A stretch of 64,000 nucleotides of DNA, taken from Kordiimonas gwangyangensis DSM 19435 = JCM 12864. GTDB taxonomy: Bacteria; Pseudomonadota; Alphaproteobacteria; Sphingomonadales; Kordiimonadaceae. The translations under genes and the position numbers were made by a program. Location of the stretch: contig NZ_AQXF01000001.1 in assembly GCF_000375545.1 (NCBI RefSeq), forward strand, positions 484,893-548,892, given 5' to 3'. The notes beneath the pieces are model-generated. The model worked only from the letters and a program-made list of their open reading frames with translations. It was not told where the DNA came from and ran no database searches. Positions 9,901-18,613 of the stretch are shown here, one piece after another; position 1 is the stretch's first letter, and every line of letters starts with the position of its first letter.

Positions 9901-10356
9901 GGATGCGACCGCATCGTCGATGCCTTCAAAGCCCGGCGCCATGCCAGCTTCGAGCGGGAAGCGGCCCAGAAGCGCCTGACAGAAACTGTGGAAGGTCTGT
10001 ATCTGCAGCCCGCCGGAAAGGTCCAGCACCTGTGCGAACAGCTGCCGCGCACCGGTCAGCATCTCGGCGTCCGCGACTTCCTCAGTCCTGCGGTTGATCT
10101 CCGCCGCCAACGCATCATCCGGCATCATCGACCAGCGGCCAAGTTCCTCAAAAATGCGGTTTTTCATCTCCGCGGCGGCGGCTTTGGTGAAAGTTAGGCA
10201 CACTATGTTTTCAGGCTTCACGCCATTGAGCATAAGCCTTAACACCCGCGCGGTGAGGACGTGGGTTTTGCCGGTGCCTGCCGACGCGCCGACCCATGCC
10301 GTGAGCATGGGCAAGGTGGCGCGCGCCTGCGCATCTGTCATACGGGGCTTCGTCAT
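6919..10356 (-). CDS. addA: Double-strand break repair helicase-nuclease AddA
   Basis: Helicase-nuclease subunit of the AddAB complex, which resects double-strand DNA ends for RecA loading. The 1145-residue product is a UvrD/Rep-type SF1 helicase with Walker A ASAGTGKT at residues 24-31, Walker B within LVDEAQDTN, and motif VI YVALTRAEDRLYIAG. A C-terminal RecB-type nuclease carries VDYKTN. It overlaps addB by 4 bases, so the two are translationally coupled. Its sequence is of the alphaproteobacterial AddA type. Confidence 0.95.
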   Translation of the reverse strand: MTKPRMTDAQARATLPMLTAWVGASAGTGKTHVLTARVLRLMLNGVKPENIVCLTFTKAAAAEMKNRIFEELGRWSMMPDDALAAEINRRTEEVADAEMLTGARQLFAQVLDLSGGLQIQTFHSFCQALLGRFPLEAGMAPGFEGIDDAVASEMMASAKDEMLALTRTAQGSHIRRALDHVAGMVTENTFDEVIGRLSFEASTLDTARRAYTEEGLTPALYRALELTPGETRDVVLNAAIADDAFDIEGVRALGRGLLEGTAPEGKLGQAILDFTAAEGEARKALYEAYSLVFLTATGGARARIANKKTLENNPTLEAVIEKEQARMLRLNDRLLRITAAEATVSLLTLGLAQLNRYRHLKAERGMVDFDDMIDRTVKLLARTDVAPWVLFKLDNSIEHILVDEAQDTNREQWRVVEALTAEFFAGEGASEVMRTVFAVGDAKQSIFSFQRADPREFVAARDRVFDRARAADCLAESVPLNLSFRSGGAVLSLVDAVFDREAEAWHGLSADHEIVKHDFTRKGHGGLVELWPLEAPAPSGDDDDAQGWVPPLIQEQADDAEGRTAWRVARRIKAMITGREMLEAQARPIEAGDVLVLVRRRTAFVDHLVRALKFLGVPVAGRDRMVLTDELPVMDLLALAHAALLPTDDLTLATVLKSPFIGFDDDMLFRLAYGRKGALWHALQAKASEDAAFASALHYMQDVVRGADIRTPFEFFSHVLTELGGRQKLAARLGEEVHDPIDELLEEALRFEHTGTASLQAFIHRVEHGGTQIKRDMEAAGGQVRIMTAHSSKGLQAPIVFLSDLVSMPNTGKEGRVVPIDGPSPNMPPLLLWTSPAAGLGLAEEKKAALKEQAQHEYRRLLYVALTRAEDRLYIAGWQGEKEPDKGSWFGAIEDGFNRIGSETILLEGGYEVKRFTVPQTAEVTRKAKAEVEAAPVPPLPAWARARMPDEPSPPKPLAPSRPDEEEPAATSPLARTKAARFERGRLIHSMLEWLPDMAAPMREAAAMRFMARAGLDDATATTFWREVEGILNDTAFAPIFGPGSRAEVPIAGLVGGRAISGQVDRLLVSESEVLIVDYKTNRPPPRDAALVPEIYLKQMGLYARALEDIYPGRRIRAALLWTDIAFLMELPKSQMDEALGRMGL

Positions 10357-13325
10357 GTGTCACCCCCGTCAAACGGGTCGGCGGTGTTGCGCCACTCCTT
10401 CACCCGGGCCAGATGGTCATAATCGCCGTATCCGGCTTCTTTGGGCCGCGGGTTCGAGAGGTAGGCCACGCTCTCATCGGCAAAGGTTTTCACGAGACCC
10501 CTGAGACCTTGTTCCGCTTCCGTAACGGATTCCACCACATCCTTGATTGGCCGGTGCTGTTTCTGCACCGGGTCACCGCCTTTAAGCTCCCAGAACACAA
10601 GATCGTCCACAGGCGCGGCGTCCACCCCTTTGAAGGCACCGCGCTCCGCGAGCCAGGCTTCAAGCGGCAACTGCGGTGCAAAGCCAGCCGCGACACGTTT
10701 GGCGGAGGGGATATTACCGGTTTTATAGTCGATGATGGTAAGCGCGCCGGTTGCCTTGTTGCGGTCGATGCGGTCAGCCTTGGCGAAAAGCGTGAAGCCT
10801 GAGCCAGCGAGTTCAGCCTCCGCCCACTCTTCCACCGCCGCGACCTCAAAGGTTTCCGCGCGCTCGGCTTCGTTGGCGATGAACCAGTCGGCGATGCGCT
10901 CAAAACGCGGCCACCAGAAAGCATAAACCGCAGGCTGGGTCAGCACCGGTTCGAACACCTTGCGCCCGACGGCAATGAGCCTCGCGTATCCTGTGTCACC
11001 CTTGCGCGGGCCTTCTTCCGCGAGGAAACGTTCTAGTGCCTCGTGGAGCAGCGTACCTTTCGTGGACGCATTGGGCCTGTCGTCAATGGGGTCGAGCGGC
11101 TTGAGGTTCAGCACCTTCTGGGCATAAAGGCCGTAGGGGTCCCGCATCCAGCTTTCTACCTGCGTGACCGACAGGCGCACTGGCCGGGCCGCGACGGGTG
11201 GCTTGGGTGCAGGCGGCAGCACCGGCCGGGCTTTGGCGGCAGCATCGAGCGCATGGGCCCAGCCGAGATAATGCGACGCTTCGGGGATGCCGGCGCCTGC
11301 GAGCGCTTCAATCCGGAACAGCCAGCGGCTTGGCACTGTGGGTGCGCCGTCCACCTTCTCGGCACGGGTGAGGATCACTTCGTCCCCCATGGCGGCCTGC
11401 ATGAAGTCATGCGCTGCTTGGCCTGTGCGGCGTTCGAGGGGCGGCAGGCCAAACTCCTTGCGCATAGGGCGGTTCATCCATGGGTCCGGCTTCACTTCGC
11501 CCGGCCAAGTGCCTTCATTCAGCCCGCCAAGGATCATCACATCCGCGCGCTGCAATCGCGCCTCAAGTGTACCCCAGATATAAAGCCGCGGGTGCTTGCG
11601 CCACACCGGGCGCACGGTGACACCCGAAAAAAGCTCAGCAAACAGGGCGGCATAGCCGTCCGCCGTTACGTCGCGGATGGCGCCGGTTTCCTGCGTCAGT
11701 TCGGCCGCCGCGTCCGCCAGCGCATGACCTTCTTCGCCCTTCCAGAGCTTGTCGGTGCCCGCCACACCGTCTTCCGCTGCCAAGGCTTCCGCAACCGACA
11801 GGTGCGTGGTGAGCAGCATGTCGAGCGGCTCACGGTTCGCGAGCGCTTGCTCGAGCGGGCGCAGGCAGTCGGTCACCGCGCGCACTATGACAAGGTCATC
11901 CTTGTTGAAGTCTGCCTTTTTGTCATCCACTGCCGCTTCGGCGCGGGCCATCAGGCCATCAAGCCCGCCCGCCGGGCGCACGCCGCGCATGACAAACATG
12001 TCAAAGCGCCGGATAGCAGCGAGATAGGCCCGTCTGTCACCACCCGCAGAAACAAAGGGGTGCTGCAGGAGCGCGAGAAGCGGCACAGGCGCAAAACCCT
12101 CGCTCGCGGCGCTGGCGATCAGGCCAAGGAAGCGGCCGGGTACAGTATTGAGCACCCTGTCACCGCCCGTATCATCCACATCAATGCCCCAGCGCGCGAG
12201 GGCGGCGCGCACGTGGCGCGCCAGCGCCCGATCTGGTGTCACGAGTGCGGCTGTGCGTTCCGGCACCTCCAGTACCTCGCGCATGACCATAGCAATGGCC
12301 GCTGCTTCTTCCCGCCGCGTTGGCGCAACGATTTTCCTCAGGCCCCGGAATAGCTCGTCCTTCGGCAGGCTATCGTAACCAAGGCTCATCCAACGGTCGG
12401 TGACCACAGACGGCAACAGCGCATCACGGAACAGGCGGGCGCGGGTTGCGGTCTCGCTTGCATGGCCCACGTCCCATTCCCGCACCTCATGGCGGTTGAC
12501 GGACATATCAGTAAGCAGTGCCTTCACAACACCCTGCCCGTGGCTGGCGTCCACCGCCTCCCACGCGGCATCGTCCATACGGGTATCAAGCCCCGGCAGC
12601 ACGACCATACCGTCCGGCAGGCGCGCAACAACAGACAGCAGGCGGGCGGTTGCCGGGATGGAACCGGTGGAGCCCGCCGCAATCAATTTGCCCCGTGGCG
12701 GCTGCGCCTCCCACAGGTCAGCCAGTAGGCGCAAGAGCGTATCGCGTCGCGCAGCCGGATTGATCGCGCCTTCAGCTTCCAGAATGGTGGGCCAGTGGGC
12801 CGAGACGATTTGCAGGAACTGAAGGGTAATATCCCAGTGGTGCGCGAGACCTTCAGGCACCAGATCCTTGAGGCCATCAAACGGTAGGCCTTCGGTCTCA
12901 AGCTGGTCCATCAGTTTGGCAAGTTCACCGGCGAGCCGCCAGCCTTGTGCTGGTGCAAGGCCAGTCTCCCCCGCGCCGCCCCACTTCATGACCTGTTGCA
13001 TCAGAAGCACCTGACGGCGCACGCCGGATATGGCGGGCGGAATGTCAGACGGGTCAAGCCCGAGGCCCGCGCCAAGGAAGGCGATCTCATCATCGTCCAC
13101 GTCGCCAATGGGGCGCATGGTCGGCAGCACCATCGGGCGTTTGCCCATGATGCGCAGGAATGCCTCGCGCAGCGACCGTTGCGCCCGCCGGTTGGGCACA
13201 AGGATGGTGATTTCAGAAAGCTCGGTCGGGTCGCCGCCCGCCATGGCCATCACCCCTTCCGCCAGCGCGTCCGTGAAGGAATAGGCGGGGGAGATGGTAT
13301 AGACCTTGGGCGCACGCACAGTCAT
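10353..13325 (-). CDS. addB: Double-strand break repair protein AddB
   Basis: Partner of AddA. The 990-residue protein begins with the alphaproteobacterial AddB N terminus (ITILVPNRRAQRSLREAF). I see no classical Walker A motif there, as is usual for this branch. The C terminus holds a RecB-type PD-(D/E)XK nuclease, with the catalytic region around KADRIDR and IIDYKTGNIPS near residues 860-890. It overlaps addA by 4 bases and the upstream nucleotidyltransferase gene by 1 base, giving a tightly packed operon. Confidence 0.93.
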   Translation of the reverse strand: MTVRAPKVYTISPAYSFTDALAEGVMAMAGGDPTELSEITILVPNRRAQRSLREAFLRIMGKRPMVLPTMRPIGDVDDDEIAFLGAGLGLDPSDIPPAISGVRRQVLLMQQVMKWGGAGETGLAPAQGWRLAGELAKLMDQLETEGLPFDGLKDLVPEGLAHHWDITLQFLQIVSAHWPTILEAEGAINPAARRDTLLRLLADLWEAQPPRGKLIAAGSTGSIPATARLLSVVARLPDGMVVLPGLDTRMDDAAWEAVDASHGQGVVKALLTDMSVNRHEVREWDVGHASETATRARLFRDALLPSVVTDRWMSLGYDSLPKDELFRGLRKIVAPTRREEAAAIAMVMREVLEVPERTAALVTPDRALARHVRAALARWGIDVDDTGGDRVLNTVPGRFLGLIASAASEGFAPVPLLALLQHPFVSAGGDRRAYLAAIRRFDMFVMRGVRPAGGLDGLMARAEAAVDDKKADFNKDDLVIVRAVTDCLRPLEQALANREPLDMLLTTHLSVAEALAAEDGVAGTDKLWKGEEGHALADAAAELTQETGAIRDVTADGYAALFAELFSGVTVRPVWRKHPRLYIWGTLEARLQRADVMILGGLNEGTWPGEVKPDPWMNRPMRKEFGLPPLERRTGQAAHDFMQAAMGDEVILTRAEKVDGAPTVPSRWLFRIEALAGAGIPEASHYLGWAHALDAAAKARPVLPPAPKPPVAARPVRLSVTQVESWMRDPYGLYAQKVLNLKPLDPIDDRPNASTKGTLLHEALERFLAEEGPRKGDTGYARLIAVGRKVFEPVLTQPAVYAFWWPRFERIADWFIANEAERAETFEVAAVEEWAEAELAGSGFTLFAKADRIDRNKATGALTIIDYKTGNIPSAKRVAAGFAPQLPLEAWLAERGAFKGVDAAPVDDLVFWELKGGDPVQKQHRPIKDVVESVTEAEQGLRGLVKTFADESVAYLSNPRPKEAGYGDYDHLARVKEWRNTADPFDGGDT

Positions 13326-14050
13326 CAGGCAGCCCCAAGTTCTTTGAGCCGTGCTTCCGCGTCCACCACGCCTTCAGGGGTGCCTACATGAATCCAGTGC
13401 CCGTCGTGCACGATGCCAAACAGGCGGCCATTCTCGACCGCCTTCCTGAACACCACACGGTTGGAAAAGGCGCCGTCAGGCGTACCGTCATAAAGTTCGG
13501 GCCGGATCATCATGATGCCGCCGAACATAACGGGGGCCGCGGGGGCGTCGCCCCGGAAGGCGATCGGTACCGGCGCCATACCGCCCGCGAAGGGGATAAA
13601 GTCGCCCACCCCGTCATAGCCTAGGGCATCCGGTGTCGGGATCAGCAGAAGGAGTGCATCCATGCGCGCGGCATCAAAGTGGGATGCGAGGCGCAGGAGC
13701 GTGGAACCCGCACCGTCAAGCCATAGCGCATCGCTATTCATGGCGAAAAAGGGTTGTGAGCCCAGAAGCGGAAGCGCCTTTTTCACGCCGCCACCAGTCT
13801 CAAGCAGGCAGTCTCGCTCGTCAGAGATCACCACGTGGCCTGCAGCGATGCGCGGCGCCAGATGCGCCTCAAGCTGGTCTGCATGGTGGTGTACGTTGAC
13901 GACCACGCGGTCGAGGCCAGCCGCGTCCGCCCGGTCGAGCGCGCGGTCAATCAGCGTGCGGCCCGCTACTTCGACAAGCGGCTTGGGGATACGCCTGGAC
14001 ATGTCGCCCATGCGGGTACCGAGCCCCGCTGACAGGATGATCCCCCTCAC
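13325..14050 (-). CDS. murU: MurU-like nucleotidyltransferase
   Basis: NTP-transferase-fold protein of 241 residues: N-terminal AGLGTRM, then the IPKPLVEV substrate loop, NSDALWLD near residue 107, and a C-terminal IHVGTPEG. In Pseudomonas and alphaproteobacteria this neighbour of tsaE is MurU, which makes UDP-MurNAc from MurNAc alpha-1-phosphate in cell-wall recycling. The kinase that supplies that substrate, AmgK, normally lies between tsaE and this gene but is absent here; the two genes overlap by 4 bases. A different sugar phosphate substrate is possible. Confidence 0.8.
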   Translation of the reverse strand: MRGIILSAGLGTRMGDMSRRIPKPLVEVAGRTLIDRALDRADAAGLDRVVVNVHHHADQLEAHLAPRIAAGHVVISDERDCLLETGGGVKKALPLLGSQPFFAMNSDALWLDGAGSTLLRLASHFDAARMDALLLLIPTPDALGYDGVGDFIPFAGGMAPVPIAFRGDAPAAPVMFGGIMMIRPELYDGTPDGAFSNRVVFRKAVENGRLFGIVHDGHWIHVGTPEGVVDAEARLKELGAA

Positions 14051-14556
14051 GCTGCAACCTCCGCCACAAGTTTGCTCCAGCGGGTTTTATCGCCCCTTAG
14101 GCTGAGCTGGCGCGCGCCGGCGTCGCCTATCTCCAAGGTGATTTCAAGCGCGTCCTGCCACCAGCTTTCCGGCATGCGGTCCGGCCACTCAATGAGGCAG
14201 ATGGCGTCGTCCCGCGCTTCATCAAGGCCAAGTTCATACACCTCTTCCGGGTCGGTCAGGCGGTAAAGGTCGGCGTGCCATACCTCGGTGCCATCAGGGG
14301 CATCATAGGTTTGCACAAGGGTAAAGGTGGGGCTTGGCACTTCGGCCTCATCGTCCTCAAGGCGTGCGCGGATGAAGGCGCGGGCGAGTGTGCTTTTGCC
14401 GGCGCCAAGGTCACCGGTCAGCGCAACAAGCGAACCCGTTTCAAGGTGAGCGGCAAGGCGCGCGGCAAAGGCGGCGGTGTCCTGTTCGCTCAAGCAGACA
14501 AGGTCTAGAAGCGTCTCGTTTGGCATGGTCGGGTCTTGGATGCTCGGCTTATTCAT
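14047..14556 (-). CDS. tsaE: tRNA threonylcarbamoyladenosine biosynthesis ATPase TsaE
   Basis: ATPase of the TsaBDE complex that makes the t6A37 modification in ANN-decoding tRNAs. Walker A GDLGAGKST is followed by FTLVQTY and by IEWPDRMPE, both typical of TsaE. Two starts are possible: the ATG at 14556, overlapping the stop of the upstream kinase (coupling), or the ATG at 14526. Neither has a clear ribosome site. I list the longer form of about 169 residues. It overlaps the following nucleotidyltransferase gene by 4 bases. Confidence 0.9.
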   Translation of the reverse strand: MNKPSIQDPTMPNETLLDLVCLSEQDTAAFAARLAAHLETGSLVALTGDLGAGKSTLARAFIRARLEDDEAEVPSPTFTLVQTYDAPDGTEVWHADLYRLTDPEEVYELGLDEARDDAICLIEWPDRMPESWWQDALEITLEIGDAGARQLSLRGDKTRWSKLVAEVAA

Positions 14557-16918
14557 GAATGGCAGGGTCTGCCTGCACACGCGGCAGGGTACAGCTTAGG
14601 GCTAGCCCTTCAACGCCGTAAGCGTCAAGTGCGATACTGCCCTTGTGGAGGCCGACAATACTGCGAACCAGCGCGAGATCAAGGCCTGTCGCACGCCTGC
14701 CACCCGGCGACGCACCCATGGCAACAGTGGCGACAAGGCGGTCGCGTTCCCGCACCGTAAGGCCCGAATCCGGATTGAAGATGGTGACCTTCACATCACC
14801 GTCCCCGCCTTCAAGTTTGACCGACAGCGTGCCGCCATAGCGCGCGAAGTTCAGCATGGACGAGACCATGTTGTAGAAAATCTGCTTGAGGCGCCTGCGG
14901 TCGGCCATGATGCTGCCCACGTCGTCGCATTCGTCCATATTGAGGGTGATATCCACCTTGCGGGCGATATCGGCAGCGAGTGTGGCGGCGTCCGCCAGCT
15001 CGCTTTTCACATCCGCGTCTTCAAGTTCAAGCTGCGCTTCGCCCGCATCGAGCACGGCGAGGTCAAGAACGTCCGCGATCAGGACCTTGAGGTCGTCAGA
15101 CGCGCTGAGGATGTTTTTCACATAGTCGGCCTGATGGGCGTTCAGTTCACCAAATATCTTCTGGTCCAGCATTTCGGCAAAACCGATGATGGAGTTGAGC
15201 GGGGTCCGGAGCTCATAGGACATATTGGTGATGAACTCGCTTTTGAGGCGGTCAGCAGCTTCAAGCGCGTTCGAGCGTTCCCGAAGCGCCTGTTCCACCT
15301 TGAAGCTGTCTGTGACATCGCTCTGCGTGAGCATGACGCCGCCGTCCGGTAGCGGCACAAGCGCGTAGTCGATCACAAGCCCGTCTTTCCGGTACCAGCG
15401 CCCGGACCGGTGTTTGCGGTCCGACACCCAGGCAGGCAAGCGAGCGCGGATATCTTCCTCGTCCTGATAGCCGGGCCGGGCTTCATCAAGCGGGATATCG
15501 ATCGCGAGCATGGAGAGGTGCGGCTTGCCTTCAAGGAGCTCATCATCAAGCTGCCACAGGTCCTTGAGCGCGGGATTCGAGAGTTGCAGGCGACCGTCCG
15601 AACCGAACACCGCGATACTCTCCCGCATGTGGTCGAGCGTTTCCTGCTGCACGGCGATAAGCGTGTTGTAGGAACGTTCGAGCGCCAAGCGGTCGGTCAC
15701 ATCTTCAAAGAGGATCAGAAGCCCACCAAGCGGGTGCGGCTGCGTGACCACCCGGTGGGCGGTGCCGTCCGGCAGGTGCCACATCTCCTCATAGGGTTCC
15801 AGGAGCGTGGTATAGTGCCGAAGCACGTTTTTCTTCCACTGCAGGAAGTCGATCTGCTCTGGCAGGCGGCGCAGTTCGCGCATGGCATCCAAGAGCTCGC
15901 CATGGCGGATCTCGGACGACAGCAGATCTTCCGACAGGTGCGACAGCCGCGCGAAGGCGCTGTTGTAGAACCGCAAGGTCTGGCCGGGACCAAAAATCGC
16001 CACCGGACTTCTGAGCCGGTTCAGGGTTTCGGACTGGGATTCGAGCACGCGGGACAGCTCCGAAAGTGCTTCCTCCTCCCCCGTCACGTCCACCGCAACG
16101 CCGAGGATATTGCCCGCCTCGTCAATCGGTGTGTTGATAACAGTGAAGGCGCGGCGCTGGCCGTCGATTACGCCAAAGCGGCGTTCGCGCACCCGCATGC
16201 CGCTCTCACGTGCCTTGCGCACGCTTGAGAGGCTGCCACGGTCGAAAAGCTCCACCCCGCGCTCAACCACATCGAACACATTTTCCCCGTCCACCGCGTC
16301 CACATAGGCGCTGTTGACTTCAAGGAGGGAGAAGTCCGGCCCGCGCACCCACACCGGGAACGGCAGGCTGTTGAACGCGCGGCTGAGGTCCTCAAGCCTG
16401 AGCTCAAGCGCGCGCACACCCTGCCGGTAGCCACGCTGCGGCCGGTCGCGCACTTCTTCAACCCAGAGCACGCTGGCGGGCCAGCGGTCGTCATTGGTGG
16501 GCAGCGGCTGTACGTCGAGGATAAGGCGGGGCCTGTCCTTGCCCTGATAAATCACATAGGGCGAGGTGCCATCCGTGCCATTTTTCATGTCTTTCTTGAG
16601 CGCACTGACAATATCGTGCGGGATGACCCCACCATCCGCCGCCAATTCGTCCACATGACTGGCGCTGTCACCGAGGCCGACAAGCGCAAGCGACCCCATG
16701 TCGGCCTGAATGCGACCGTCAGCCCAAAGCCAGATGGGATGCCGCCGGTCGGACCGGATCATGCTGTCGAGAAAATGGGTAAGCTCCTGAAGGCCGTTGG
16801 CACGGTCCGTGAGGCGGCCGGCGCGCCACAGCGCACTCAGGCCAAGGACAATCCATGCAAGGGCTGCGCTCGCCACGATGCCCCACAGGGCCAATGATGA
16901 CAGCTCAGCCTCGCCCAT
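14549..16918 (-). CDS. divL: DivL-type PAS sensor pseudokinase with Tyr in the H-box
   Basis: A 789-residue protein with one N-terminal membrane helix (residues about 8-30), several PAS-like segments (about 190-530), a HisKA-like dimerisation segment and a HATPase-like C terminus. The H-box reads NMSYELRTP: Tyr568 replaces the phospho-acceptor His, the hallmark of Caulobacter DivL, a cell-cycle regulator acting with DivK and CckA. The N-box is also degenerate (FYNMVSSMLNF) and no DxGxG is evident, so kinase activity is doubtful. Its position upstream of tsaE matches the DivL locus as I remember it from Caulobacter. Identity is inferred from motif, architecture and context. Confidence 0.85.
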   Translation of the reverse strand: MGEAELSSLALWGIVASAALAWIVLGLSALWRAGRLTDRANGLQELTHFLDSMIRSDRRHPIWLWADGRIQADMGSLALVGLGDSASHVDELAADGGVIPHDIVSALKKDMKNGTDGTSPYVIYQGKDRPRLILDVQPLPTNDDRWPASVLWVEEVRDRPQRGYRQGVRALELRLEDLSRAFNSLPFPVWVRGPDFSLLEVNSAYVDAVDGENVFDVVERGVELFDRGSLSSVRKARESGMRVRERRFGVIDGQRRAFTVINTPIDEAGNILGVAVDVTGEEEALSELSRVLESQSETLNRLRSPVAIFGPGQTLRFYNSAFARLSHLSEDLLSSEIRHGELLDAMRELRRLPEQIDFLQWKKNVLRHYTTLLEPYEEMWHLPDGTAHRVVTQPHPLGGLLILFEDVTDRLALERSYNTLIAVQQETLDHMRESIAVFGSDGRLQLSNPALKDLWQLDDELLEGKPHLSMLAIDIPLDEARPGYQDEEDIRARLPAWVSDRKHRSGRWYRKDGLVIDYALVPLPDGGVMLTQSDVTDSFKVEQALRERSNALEAADRLKSEFITNMSYELRTPLNSIIGFAEMLDQKIFGELNAHQADYVKNILSASDDLKVLIADVLDLAVLDAGEAQLELEDADVKSELADAATLAADIARKVDITLNMDECDDVGSIMADRRRLKQIFYNMVSSMLNFARYGGTLSVKLEGGDGDVKVTIFNPDSGLTVRERDRLVATVAMGASPGGRRATGLDLALVRSIVGLHKGSIALDAYGVEGLALSCTLPRVQADPAIHE

Positions 16919-16988
16919 CGGTAAATGTCCCCTCCTTCAAAGCTATCCGAGAGTAAGCCCGAAAAGGGGTCGAGACAAGGCAGCGATT

Positions 16989-17342
16989 TCAGAGATGACT
17001 CAAAATGTTAAGGGTCTTGCCCATGGGGTCGCGCGCGAAAAAGCGCCTCACACCCCAAGGCTCGTCAGTGATGGGGTAGACAATCTCAGCACCCATGTCC
17101 GTCGCCTTGGCGTACACGGCATCGACGTCCTCCACCTCGATAGACATATCGGGAACCGGCGTGCCGAAACCCCCTTCAGACATGAAGCTTACCTGCGGCA
17201 TATGGGATGTGGCGGGCGCCGCCATGGTGACAATCCAGCCCTGGTCCATTGCGAGATCGAGCCCCAGAAGGTCCCGGTAAAAGCCAATAGCCGCCGCCGG
17301 TTGTTCTGCCGCGATGTTGCAGACGATACGTTTAACAGACAA
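16989..17342 (-). CDS. VOC (glyoxalase/bleomycin-resistance-like) family protein, TTG start
   Basis: A 117-residue single-domain protein with the beta-alpha-beta-beta-beta pattern of VOC proteins: AAIGFYRDLLGLDL near residues 16-29, a middle strand PDMSIEVEDVDAVYAKA, and WGVRRFFARDPMGKTLNIL at the end. The substrate cannot be predicted. The start is the TTG at 17342, needed to keep the N-terminal RIVCNIA strand and preceded at good distance by GGGAGG. That ribosome site is embedded in the 3' arm of the metK terminator hairpin. It is the last gene of the leftward run before divL. Confidence 0.8.
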   Translation of the reverse strand: MSVKRIVCNIAAEQPAAAIGFYRDLLGLDLAMDQGWIVTMAAPATSHMPQVSFMSEGGFGTPVPDMSIEVEDVDAVYAKATDMGAEIVYPITDEPWGVRRFFARDPMGKTLNILSHL

Positions 17343-17388
17343 AAGCGCGCCTCCCTTTTCCGGTGACCGTACCGGAGGGGAGGCGCGC
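17341..17388 (-). terminator. Terminator hairpin after metK that also holds the next gene's ribosome site
   Basis: Perfect 11-bp outer arms (17345-17355 and 17378-17388, GCGCGCCTCCC against GGGAGGCGCGC) surround an inner CCGGT/ACCGG stem. On the minus strand the structure ends in TTTTG. The 3' arm contains GGGAGG, the likely Shine-Dalgarno of the VOC gene, and the last T residues form its TTG start codon. Confidence 0.75.
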
Positions 17389-17416
17389 CTTCAATCAGTT
17401 GACGGCTTCGTGAAGC

Positions 17417-18586
17417 CTAGAGGCCAAACTCGGACTTGAGCGCGGCTGCGAGGTCGGTCTTCTCCCAGGAGAAGCCGCCATCTTCCGTCGGCTTGCGGCC
17501 AAAGTGGCCATAAGCTGCGGTGCGCGCGTAAATCGGCTTGTTCATTTGCAGGTGCTCACGAATGCCGCGCGGGCTGAGGTTCACCATATCCTGCAGAACG
17601 CGGGACAGGCGGTGCGGGTCAATACCCGCCTCATTGGCCCAGAGGTCCACATAAACCGCGAGCGGCTTGGAGACACCAATGGCATAGGCAAGCTGGATGG
17701 TACAGTTCGTGGAAATGCCCGCGGCCACCACGTTTTTCGCGAGGTAACGCGCAGCATAAGCCGCCGAACGGTCCACCTTGGTCGGGTCCTTGCCGGAGAA
17801 GGCACCACCACCGTGCGGTGCTGCGCCGCCGTAGGTATCCACGATGATCTTGCGGCCCGTAAGGCCCGCGTCACCATCAGGACCACCGATGACGAACTTG
17901 CCCGTCGGGTTCACATAGAACTCGTCCTCGGGGCACATCCAGCCTTCGGGCAAAACCCCTTCGACGTGCTTGCGCACGAGCGCGCGCAGAGCTTCCTGCG
18001 TGACACCTTCCTTGTGCTGGGTGGACACCACGATGCTGGTCGCACCCACTGGCTTGCCGTCCACATATTTGAGCGTCACCTGGCTTTTGCTGTCGGGCTC
18101 CAGCTCCGGGCTTTCGCCGGAGTGGCGAGCAGCAGCCAGCGACTTCAGGATACGGTGCGAATAGTCAATCGGTGCCGGCATGAAGCTTTCGGTCTCGTCA
18201 CAGGCGTACCCGAACATGATGCCCTGATCGCCCGCGCCTTCGTCCTTGTTTCCAGCCGCGTCGACGCCCTGCGCGATATCAGCGGACTGCTCATGCAGGT
18301 GGTTCTCGAACACGGCATTCTTCCAGTGGAAGCCTTCCTGCTCGTACCCGATCTCGCGCACCGCGCCGCGCGCCACTTCCTCGATATCGTCGGCGGTGAT
18401 GCTTTCAGGGCCACGAACCTCACCCGCGAGGATGATACGGTTGGTGGTCACCATCGTTTCACACGCCACACGCGCTTCAGGTGCCGCACCGAGGTAAAGG
18501 TCAACAACGCCGTCAGAAATCCGGTCAGCTACCTTATCCGGGTGGCCTTCGGAAACCGATTCGCTCGTAAATACATACTCTTTCAT
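17417..18586 (-). CDS. metK: Methionine adenosyltransferase
   Basis: Makes S-adenosylmethionine from methionine and ATP. The 389-residue enzyme shows the N-terminal [13 protein letters not shown], the signature [12 protein letters not shown] near residue 117, and the P-loop-like [19 protein letters not shown] near residue 260. Length is normal. It starts 27 bases after the ahcY stop, so the two SAM-cycle genes probably form one operon, and it is followed by a strong terminator hairpin. No SAM riboswitch was recognised in the short gap. Confidence 0.97.
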   Translation of the reverse strand: MKEYVFTSESVSEGHPDKVADRISDGVVDLYLGAAPEARVACETMVTTNRIILAGEVRGPESITADDIEEVARGAVREIGYEQEGFHWKNAVFENHLHEQSADIAQGVDAAGNKDEGAGDQGIMFGYACDETESFMPAPIDYSHRILKSLAAARHSGESPELEPDSKSQVTLKYVDGKPVGATSIVVSTQHKEGVTQEALRALVRKHVEGVLPEGWMCPEDEFYVNPTGKFVIGGPDGDAGLTGRKIIVDTYGGAAPHGGGAFSGKDPTKVDRSAAYAARYLAKNVVAAGISTNCTIQLAYAIGVSKPLAVYVDLWANEAGIDPHRLSRVLQDMVNLSPRGIREHLQMNKPIYARTAAYGHFGRKPTEDGGFSWEKTDLAAALKSEFGL

Positions 18587-18613
18587 AAGCCTGTGCCTTT
18601 CATCCGGCGGGGA

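Noticed and set aside
8434-10197. Open frame of 587 codons on the plus strand inside addA
   Set aside because: Antisense of a conserved helicase; composition is Arg/His-rich and no ribosome site or family motif is seen.
11043-12353. Open frame of 436 codons on the plus strand inside addB
   Set aside because: Antisense shadow with no recognisable domain.
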